From: Roridomyces roridus | Taxonomy: Eukaryota; Basidiomycota; Agaricomycetes; Agaricales; Mycenaceae | Reading direction: 5' to 3' | Length of the DNA: 64,000 nucleotides | NCBI GenBank assembly: GCA_029378245.1 | Contig: JARKIF010000009.1 | Span: 496,001 to 560,000, forward strand | Shown here: positions 55,633 to 64,000 of the stretch, one piece after another | Position numbering within the stretch: position 1 is the stretch's first letter | Layout: each line of letters starts with the position of its first letter | The notes under the pieces: model-generated | What the model saw: only the letters and a program-made list of their open reading frames with translations | Told to the model about the DNA's origin: nothing | Database searches by the model: none | Program-made: the position numbers and the translations under genes

Positions 55633-56806
55633 TCAGAACGTCGATAGTCGCAGCGGCCGGCGCTCTTCAATGACGGGCTCGTCCTCTTGGGAGGGGAATC
55701 GGTACTGGAAGTCTGAGAGAGCAGATGAGCGGGGGAACCAAATGAGGAAAGAACAAGACTCACCACCATCGCAAATGATGGGATTACATTTCCGTCTTCT
55801 CTGCTCCTCCTCCTCGGCCTCCAACTCGAGCTCGAATGGCGCTTTGCCACCAATGAGAGGCTCACGACGCGCGGGGTCGGGCTCCTCCATCTTGGGCTCC
55901 CAACGCCCGCCACCAGCTGCCTTGCAACGGAGACTCGAGCGACGTAATGGGTACGCGTCGAGCTCGCCATAGGAACGCTCCTCCTCGATAAGCCCAACAC
56001 ACACGTTCCGAAGAGACGTGCGGGGACTATTGGGTCGCGTGCGACTCAGGTTGGAAGGAATAATGGGTGAGAGCTGTGGGGGCGTGGACAGCGGGGGTGA
56101 GGAGGCGGCAGACGACGGGGCAGAGGCACCACAGTGGGGATTTGAACATGGAGATGGGAGAGCTGAGCAGCGATGTCGAGCGACGCACAGGACGACGCAA
56201 GGGAAGCTCGGGAGTATGGCATGCGTGAATCTGGTCCCAGCAGTCATCGCAGACGCGGGAGTCGATGATGGGAGATGAAGGGGTCTCGAAATCACGCAGG
56301 GGAGTGTTACGAGGGGGATGGATGAAGGTGAGTTTGGAGGCATCGAGGAGTGGGGTCGTGCGAGCACTGCAAAGGTGGCAGAAGATGCCACCACACTTTC
56401 TGCAGTGGTGTCTGCGCTCCCAGATGGAGAAGGGCATGCGGCAGTGGAAGTTGTCGCAGTAGACGGCACTCGAATCGGCCTGGAGAGAAGAATTAGGCGG
56501 GTATACGACGCGTATGTGCTGATGCCACACACCTTCCACAACTGCTTGGGCAACAGCACTGCCAGATGCTCATTGGGGCGGACAGAAGAGTCAACGCGGA
56601 TACGGAGGATGGGGGCACTGCTGGTGGATGCTATGCTGCGAGAGTCGGACAGACTGGAGCAGGAGTCGTCGAGACTCGCGATGGAGGCGGAGGAGAGGAC
56701 TGATGTGATGGAGGAGGGGGAGGACGACGACGGACGGTGACGACGATGGCGCCTGCTGGAAGGGCGCACAGGGATGCATCTTGAGAGCAGTAGACAAGGC
56801 TGACAT
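55633..56806 (-). CDS. FYVE-domain protein
   Basis: Predicted to bind phosphatidylinositol 3-phosphate on endosomes. Start ATG 56806, stop TGA 55633-55635. I place a 70-nt intron (donor T|GTGCGC after MSALSTALKMHP) to reach the main frame. A Ser-rich leader (SSLSDSRSIAS) precedes the FYVE domain: LLPKQLWK|ADSSAVYCDNFHC, FSIWERRHHCRKCGGIFC (R-R-H-H-C-R basic patch), HLCSARTTPLL and RVCDDCW, giving the eight zinc cysteines. After IHACHTPELPLRRP the frame changes, implying an intron of about 140 nt (near 56068-56215) before LSPIIPSNLSRTRPN. The tail includes NVCVGLIEEERSYGELDAYP and EDEPVIEERRPLRLSTF. Similar proteins are widespread in Agaricomycetes. Confidence 0.75.
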
Positions 56807-59800
56807 GGAGGTCGTAGATTCGATTCTAAGAAAGGCCGGGTTTGGTTGTTTAAATATTGCCGTCGCCAATTGCGAATTGCCGTAAGATCGGATCGGGCAA
56901 CGTGGAATCTCAAGATCTCCTCGGCTGCTTTCCTCCGTTTCAGAATCACTCCAAATTCTACTCCCCCCACAGCTAGGGCCACAGCAGTAGAGTGTGCATA
57001 TCAACTGACCTCAGAGAGCCCATTTCCTCCTTCACCTCCTTGACCAGCAGGAAAAATACCATCAAAACATGTGGGCAGGACCTGCACGCGAGCCAGGGCC
57101 GCCCGTTTGATCGTTGCCTCGTGCACCAATTTCATACCCCGACGGAATTCGGTGTGTTTTTTAGCCAGGTCCCGCAGGGTGGAGGGATGGGCAGACTGCA
57201 CACTCGAGGGTCCCTCGTCCCCACAAACGAAGAAAGCAGTAAGTAAGCATCCGACACATTCGCGACGACCCGTATATCTGCCGTTAGGACTACGGCACGT
57301 TCTCCTCTTCCCTGAGCTGTAGGAGGTGAGTCCCCGTATGTCTCGTCCGTGCCCGCTGGCCGTTCACAACCCTGGCGGGACACTTGGGCAGGCACGCCGC
57401 TCGCTGCTAGTTATCCCTCAATTGGATGCTTTCTGCTCTGTTGAAGCGACACGCGTCGCCTCGAGGCAACCGTCAATCGTTTCTACCCAATACCCCAGAC
57501 GCGTCTCTCTGCTCGGGTACCACTGCTCAGTAAAGCTGTGCTTCCGCGTCGTGCCTGTAGTTGCCTACCCTCGAATCCACACCTTGCTCCTCCTCCTTCC
57601 TCCTTCTGTCCCAGACTGCCGCCCAACCAACCCATACTGGTACAGTACCCACGAACATATATCATCCACACATCTATCATTATCGCTGTATATCAGCGGA
57701 TAGATATAGGGTGTTCCGTGCTCGTCGAATTCCCGGTGTCCTCCTGCGAATCAGAACCTGCCGCGAGGCAACTTTCGAAATCATGGAACGACCCCTGTCC
57801 GAACAAATTCATATCTCGTTCGTTCTGTTTGCTTCTCCGACTTGTGCGCGACACAACTCTCTGGGCGATGAAATTTGCAAAAATCGATAATCGAAAACAC
57901 GCTGTGATACTCGCGACCTCCTGATCAGTTTTGACCACCTGTGTTTCTCGGCTGCCTGTTAAACGTTCTGTGGACGATTTCCAATCCCGGCAACTGTCTC
58001 ACAGTGATTTAGATTCGACCACACTACCAGCTACACACATCCGTCCGCGCCGTTATGAAGGGGCGTGATAGCATCCACCCGGTACGCCACTCTGCAGTGC
58101 ACTGGCAGAGGCCGCTCAATGGATTTGGCCGAGGTATTCATCTATTGAGTACCATGATATCTTGCCGCCCTGCTCTCAGACGGCGTTAACACGGAGTCGA
58201 TACTTACTGTGCATCAACCAAGCATCAACCGCGTCTCTCTGCTCCGTCGACGTCCGCGCCGATTTGAAAGCCAAGAATCGTCCATGCATCTCAGCATAAC
58301 ATTAACTAAGCTGTGTATGTGGGTACATACACTGACACATTTCTCGAACATCCATGCAATGTGCACATCCCAACATCGCATCCCCGAATTCCCCGTCTGT
58401 GTTGTCAAGTTGATGCATATTATGACGGTCAACGGAGACAACGGCGTTCCTCAACCGCTCCGCCGTGGCTCCCACACTCCCTCCGCGATGGCGTCCATGT
58501 CGCCGACTGAATATCCAGCGCACCCGGATCCAAAGAACCTCGTTCGTTCTTGACACCCCCACCCGCTCCGTCCGTGGGTACCCATACTCCGCATAAGTGT
58601 GCCCAATGTGCCACCCACCGACGGAACCCACCGGGCCCTGCGTTCCCGCCAACAGATGTTTACAAAGGCGACAGCAAAAAAGCCGAGGATTATCCAGCCT
58701 TCCCGCGCGAGGGCGCCTGCCTTGCTTCATCTCTCATGATCACCCTTGCCCGCCGCCGAAGCGCCCCGCCGCGCTTGCTGGCGAGCGTGAGTACATCGCT
58801 TACACTAGTGGAAGTTCTGCTCGACACGGGTATTAAATATTATGCCAACATGCCGGACGGTGCTTTGAGCGCCCAATTAACGAAACTGCGGTCGGTATGA
58901 AATATGCCTCCGGCTCCACTCTTGACAGTCGGTATTTTGCCTCCGCTTTGACTGTCCATGACATTGTATTCAATTTCTTTGTCCCGTTGATTCCAACTCT
59001 TTGAACAGTCGGTCGTGTGCGACATCGGACAGCGGAAGCAAAATAATTGTATTGCGCATCACTCATCGTGTCCCCCGGAGGTCTCTTAAAGTCTAGAATG
59101 TTTGCTTGCCGCGTGCGCCAGTCTCCCGCGCTAGTCGTCGTCGTGTCCCGCCACAGTTTACGGGTATGTCACATTCAAGAGAGCGGACAACTTCTCCACG
59201 CGTCCTAGTCAATCTAATTCAAAGCTGTCTTTATCGCATTAACTCGGCCCCCGACGGCACTGGAAGCACTCACCTCGCACTATGCAGGGTCTTGCAGGGC
59301 TCAGAAATGTCGAGCCCATCCATGTAACCACTTTCAGCTATCTATGGAAGACTTCCCAATTAAACCGTTTGAACACCAACAACGGAGTTTGATACCCCTT
59401 GCTCAGGCCTCCACGGGCGTTGAATGTTCTTGATTTGGCCATTGGTTCTGTTTCTGTTTCTGCTTCCTTGGAGACCCCACCCCGGCTTCTTTCTGATCTT
59501 CTTCCCTTCCCTTACCCCAGGTCGGTCTAAATCTATGCGTTATCGAAGCGGCTTTGGACAAGTTGATTTTGGGCGATGCGTTGACGACGGCGATTGGAAT
59601 TAGCCGTATATTGTGAGGCGATTCAGAGGCGAGAGCGTCGCAGTCGTTCAACGTTCAACCGTAGCACCTACGAATATTGGCTATGCCAAGTATTGCGCGC
59701 CTAACCGTCCGGCGGCCTACCAGCTATCCGAGTTGCCAACGGGAAGTGGGTGCGATCTCAACTGATGCGCCACGGTCTTGAACGGGTTAGTGCGTCTGCC

Positions 59801-61719
59801 GCGTGCTTGATCCGCCGACTGGGGGAGGGTCCACTAGGAAGTGTCGAGTTGAATTTCACATTCAACACTGTATGTAGCGGACAAGCTCGGAGCAGAAAAT
59901 CCATTCCTTACGAAAGCCGGAACATGGAAACTCGTAACTGGCCCGTGCAGGAGCGCGCCGCTTGCCTCTCCGACTGCGGGCCCAGGGTCGGGCTCCCACG
60001 ATGCCGGACCCGCCGAACTATGATGCCCCATCAGGACCACTGGGTCCAAACTTGTGGTAGCGGCGTACATATTACCTCAGGGACAAGTCCGGGATGTCGG
60101 TCTGTTCAACCCTGCCCTTTCAAGGAAAGACTGAGACGTGTCTTCTGTCCCGTATTTCTGTCTAGTGGGCTTCAAATGGTGTACAAACCGGACACCGTCC
60201 TGGTCGGTAATCTCTCTATACTTTGCCTTCGCCAACCGCATTTGGGACCCGGGGTAAGCAAGTACATAGTAAGTAGCATACCGCAAGAAGTCGAAGCTTT
60301 GCAGCAGAGTACATACATAGCCTTGAACGCCGTCCCCGTCCCCTCATTCCCTCGGCGTAGATGTGGATCGGCCATATGGTTTTGAACGACTTGTGTGCAG
60401 CAGTGCCTACTTACCGGAGTTGGAACAGATGATATTCCGGTTGTACGTTGCTTGTTTGCTACAGGGTCGGCAAGAGAATCCGAGGATTACGGACGTCGGC
60501 TAGAATTGTATTCAAATGTCGTTAGTCAGAGAGAAACGGGCATGCAGACTCCGAAGAGTGTTCCGGAATGGGTGCTCCAACTTGTGAGCGGGGAAGAAGA
60601 ATCATTGGCCCCACAAATACCAATAGAACCACAATCATGAATTTCCATAACGAGAGACGCCGAACAGTTGAACAGTTGGTTGCATTTTGGAGTCGAAGCT
60701 ACCAGACTCCAATCGTCGAGCACATGGTGGCTCCAAAGTCGGCAATTCCCAGTGAAATACACACCACACATTTCAACTGTTGGCTCCAAGTTAGGAGGAT
60801 AGCAGCTGACCGGCACGCCCTACGTAAAAAACCACAATTTCACGAGGCTTTCATCGAAATGAACAGGCCGTCCACCTTAATTCCAACAGACATCTGCTCG
60901 CGTCCGTCCACAGGCACATTGGTCAGAATACCTTTCCCGAGTGGCTCGTAGGCCAAAGAAGTTGCAAAAGAAGCTGCTGCGCGCGAGAGCCCATATTGCT
61001 GAGGCCTCCCCACCCCCGCTCTGATGCCCGCGAGCTCGTAAATGAAACGATCAGCCTTCGTCTTCGACCACGAGATTACCCTTCTTGGTCGCCTGCGAGG
61101 GCAACGGGCTCGGGAATCAGAATCTTGCTCAAGCTGGAAAGCCTGGTTGGCGCCTTGTTTTCGTACGTGCTCCGCTCGACGCATGGTGAGCGCTGAGTCC
61201 GCAATCCATATGCGCGAAATACTCCATGGATGCTCCACTTTTGCCAGGATTCGCCCGAACAGAATTGAGGAGATAAGATGACCTGGTTCCTGACGTATTC
61301 ATGTCATCGTGTCGGCCATACGGGCTTCGGTGGCTTCTGAGGGAAACAGATCACTACACGGTACCACAGCACCACAGTTCAAATGCGGGCTGTCACCAGA
61401 AATCAACGCGCTCCGTGGTCGACGGGAGCAGTTTGAAGGCATGGACGAAGACGAGATGAATTCGGTCTGCTGTGGCGAACAAGCAGGGGTTGAACCAACG
61501 ATTAGGTTTAAGAGAATAAGGGGCGTAGCCTTGAGTCAGTCGACTAGCTTAGAATTCGGGGTACCATGCATGCAGGGGACGATAGAGCCGTCGGTCAAGC
61601 ATCAGGGATGGTCGAGAAGGCGAACGGAAACCGTGAACGCCGTCTTCATGCTAGCAGTAGACCCGCAGTAACTTACTTGCTGCGGGTCGAAAGTAGTCCG
61701 AAACCATTACATCCGTAGC
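56807..61719. other. Gene-poor 4.9-kb region
   Basis: No exon with family motifs on either strand. It contains the inverted-repeat copy B (57258-57396). The longest ORFs (59750-60385, +, 211 codons; 60840-61238, -; 61309-61671, +) have scattered Cys/Arg content and no conserved block. Could hold degenerate mobile-element sequence, noncoding RNA or nothing. Confidence 0.5.
57258..57396 (-). repeat. Dispersed repeat, copy B (inverted partner at 37953-38081)
   Basis: Reverse complement matches copy A nearly base for base from the cgtgcctgcccaagtgtcc end through the cagctcaggg block, with small insertions. It lies about 450 bases upstream of the FYVE start. Confidence 0.7.
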
Positions 61720-61849
61720 TTGTCCGTAGCTGGAATTCTGAAGACCAGAGAGATCGAGGAAACCATCCCCAGCTTTAGGTTTAGACAAATTTGGTCTGGT
61801 TCAAGTTTGGTCAACGTCCAACAATTGCCGCCAGCATGTGACCCAGCCC

Positions 61850-62430
61850 AGTCCGCGGAGGAAGAGAGTTCGATCGTTCCTAGGAAGCATCCGCGGCGAG
61901 AAGTAGACGTTCCTGGCACGCGCTCCTTCAACTCAGCAACCTGTTACGTGTCCAGCTGGCAGCGAGCCCAGAAGCGCTCGAAGCAGTATCTCGTGAATCA
62001 ACTTCCCTGTCAGCACTAACTTTCTTGCTTCCTTCTTCGATGCAGGCTCCCGACGACTCGAGCATCCATCCAATGAATTCTCACCGCGTTGAGGTCGTTG
62101 ACAAAAAGGGCCCCCGTGTTCTCGACCCCGTGCTGAGAGCAGTTTCTGGATGAGCCGCGGCCTAAGATAAGTCTGATATCCTCCGACAAGTCGTTGAGAC
62201 CTCCCAAAAGACGCTGGTAGAATACCCTAAACTTACTGAGCACAAGGACCTTCGCAGCCGACGACGACGATGAAAGTGAAGAGGACGACGGGGACCAAGG
62301 GGAGGAGGAAGAGAGCGAAGACAATTTGGAGGCCCTTGGTCGGGTGGGGCCGGAAGTTCGTGCGGGGCGTCAAGTCGTACAGGTTACTATTCATGTGACT
62401 GAGCATCTTGTAATTCGGATCGCTGCATAA
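61850..62430 (+). CDS. Poorly resolved gene, unknown function (3' exons only)
   Basis: Coding-like pieces read on the plus strand: SIVPRKHPRREVDVPGTR and SSWQRAQKRSKQYL up to about 61992. A good intron follows, with donor C|GTGAATC, branch cactaac and acceptor gatgcag near 62044. Next come APDDSSIHPMNSHRVEVVDK and RVLDPVLRAVSG. The last piece is a strongly acidic tract (ADDDDESEEDDGDQG) ending QVTIHVTEHLVIRIAA and TAA at 62428-62430. The pieces between 62140 and 62250 do not share one frame, so either an 84-nt intron (donor C|GTGTTC) or sequence damage is involved. No start codon was found. The stop lies 15 bases from the convergent MEI4-like gene. Confidence 0.35.
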
Positions 62431-62445
62431 TTTCCTGAAAGCAAT

Positions 62446-63866
62446 TCATACCATCGCCCAAAAGCGCTCCATAATGCCCAGGATCATCCCATATCCTACC
62501 TCATCCATGTCTTCCCCGCCAACATTTACATCCGGATCAGTCCGACACCCACGACAGCGGCTGACAATGCGGGAAAAGGCATCCGCTATCCTGCCTTCGG
62601 AAATGGCTCCCGGCGATCCCGACGACGTCCAACAATCTTTAATGGGTCCGAATAGAGTGTGTAGAGCGGTACACGTATACCACAACGCGTCTTTCCGGGC
62701 GAGCGCGTTCACGCGACTGTCGTGTGTCCAAGGAACGCGCGCTTCCGGGAACAGACCTTCCAACTCGCGTAGCGCTGTCAGCGCCAGTGTGCTCCGTAGA
62801 TCGAGTTCGTAGGCAGCTGCAATGGATACAAGCGGAGAGAATCCACTTTGAAACATTCGCAACACGTCTGGGCGGAGGTCGGTAGGCAGATTATCCGAGG
62901 ACGTGGGCGAAAAAAGACTCGCAAGGTACCGGTGCGAGAGAGGCGAGAAAGATTCCAAGATGGGGTTGAATATGAATGTGATCAATGCATCAAGGACTTT
63001 GTTTAATAGGGAGTTTGCGTTCGACTTGGACTTGCGGAAGAGAAGGGGGATGGAAGAGGATGTAAGATGGTGTAGTAGAACAGTCAAGGTATGCAGTGTC
63101 GTGGCCTGAGAGGCGGTGGTTCCGGTGGAACGCAAGATGGGATGTAGCACAACAGAGAGCGCTGTGATACAACGGACGGCCGTGGAAACAAGGAGCGACC
63201 GCTGGGCAGTGGTAACGGCTGTCTCTGAGGCTCCCAGCACAGAAGTGAGTTGATTTAGAGCCGAAAAGTTGGAGAACAACGACTCTGAATCGGGGAGGCA
63301 GACGAAATCCGGCCCTTTGTTGGTGAATTAAGAAAAGAATCTGAATGAAGAGATTGAACTTACGCCCGTCAAGGCTTGCAAGAACGGTTTCGAGGTCAGC
63401 GCGTGCAGGTATCTTGTCCGTCGTCTTCTTTTTTGGTTTGCGTTTAACTGGCTGACTTCCGCTGGGTTCGGTGGCGGGCACCGAAGAGGAGAGAACCTCT
63501 GAGGACGCGTTGAGACGAGGAGATACACCGAAAATCCACTCACTGATTTGCTCGGCCTGATATTTCTCCTTCATTTTCTCAAGATCCTTCTCCAGAGCCA
63601 GCGCGTGGCTTTTCCATGAGCCGTCAGTCGTTGGGGCAGCGGGCGCAGACGGAGGAAAGATAGAGCGAAGATGCAAGACGTAGGCTGCACCCGGTGAGTT
63701 CGATTCAACCAAGAAAAGTTTGAGCTCCTACATGCACACGATTGGTCGGCAGGTTTGAATTTCAAGGCGGTTAGTGCCTAGAAACATTCGATCCTTGTTA
63801 TTTCGCAAGAGGACCAGACCAACGCACTACTGCAATTCGGATTCTGTCCGCATCCGAGACGGTCAT
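62446..63866 (-). CDS. MEI4: Candidate meiotic double-strand-break protein MEI4 (Rec24)
   Basis: In yeasts and mammals MEI4 works with REC114 and IHO1/Mer2 to activate Spo11 cutting. Start ATG 63866 (MTVSDADRIRIAV); exons 63828-63866, 63740-63777 and so on; introns 63778-63827 and 63685-63739. The spliced N-terminus reads ALTALKFKPADQS, then YVLHLRSIF and SWKSHALALEKDLEKMKEKY. That is the MEI4 N-terminal pattern: an LA-x-A-x-x-K-x-KP motif, then a W-K-x-x-x-x-x-LE coiled segment. The remainder is helical and Leu-rich (SVLGASETAVTTAQRSLLVS, TALTALRELEGLF-like block). It ends GMILGIMERFWAMV at TGA 62446-62448. Length, about 400 aa, fits the family. The call rests on the short N-terminal motif; MEI4 diverges fast, so a profile search is needed. 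Confidence 0.55.
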
Positions 63867-64000
63867 GATGATGGTGGAAAGAAGAAGGGTATTGATCGCA
63901 TCACTCGCTTGAAGCCGAACGACCATGTCCCGATGAAGGCTGTTGAATTTTACAGCGGAATAGGTCTCTCACCGCCCAGCTCATTCCACCTAGCTGACTC
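63867..64000. other. Upstream flank of the MEI4-like gene, cut by the right edge
   Basis: The last 134 bases. Nothing beyond the putative leader of the MEI4-like gene can be supported. Confidence 0.4.

Noticed and set aside
59750..60385. 211-codon plus-strand ORF
   Set aside because: No conserved block, no codon bias, Cys/Arg scatter typical of chance ORFs.

Overview
The window is nuclear DNA of a basidiomycete fungus, most likely an Agaricomycete. The evidence is single-copy genes cut by many short introns (almost all 42-60 nt), a DUF6534 seven-helix protein, a HlyB/MsbA-type half ABC transporter, a CAP59-type mannosyltransferase and two secreted GH127-type hydrolases. No CRISPR, operon, rRNA or convincing tRNA was seen. 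I read no intact transposon.

Layout, left to right. 1-4681 (-): tuberin (TSC2), cut by the left edge at the start of its RapGAP domain. 5373-5762 (+): a 65-aa secreted six-cysteine peptide hidden in five tiny exons. 5790-8520 (-): half ABC transporter. 8703-10348 (-): Sel1-repeat protein. 11296-13144 (+): CCCH/FG nucleoporin of the NUP42 type. 13246-15876 (+): GEN1/Yen1 Holliday-junction resolvase. 15985-16881 (+): TMEM242-like membrane protein. 17545-24078 (+): RPB1, the largest RNA polymerase II subunit. 24736-31084 (+): two tandem GH127-type hydrolases. 31436-33113 (+): SNT1-like SANT protein. Then a run of minus-strand genes: DUF6534 protein, DUF1264 protein, ribosomal protein uS11 (RPS14), BUD32, a GT69 mannosyltransferase and PRP16. 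48509-49694 (+): short-chain dehydrogenase. 52422-54422 (-): mitochondrial ribosomal protein mL38. 55633-56806 (-): FYVE protein. 56.8-61.7 kb: long gene-poor stretch. 61.8-62.4 kb (+): poorly resolved gene fragment. 62446-63866 (-): candidate meiotic MEI4.

The genes are mostly housekeeping: transcription, splicing, translation, tRNA modification, mTORC1 control, nuclear export and recombination. They sit in no obvious pathway cluster, apart from the tandem hydrolases.

The most striking observations are: (i) the RPB1 C-terminal-domain coding region is broken by phase-1 introns into micro-exons of 9, 3 and 12 nt; (ii) an extra base in RPB1 sits in a TCC-TGA context like the antizyme +1 shift site, while PRP16 (three places) and BUD32 (one place) also carry frame breaks, so sequence error must be excluded first; (iii) at least four GC-AG introns; (iv) intron turnover plus a gene-conversion tract between the tandem GH127 genes; (v) the knottin-like secreted peptide with a 10-nt exon. 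Splice sites were read by eye from consensus and protein-family frame, not from transcripts.
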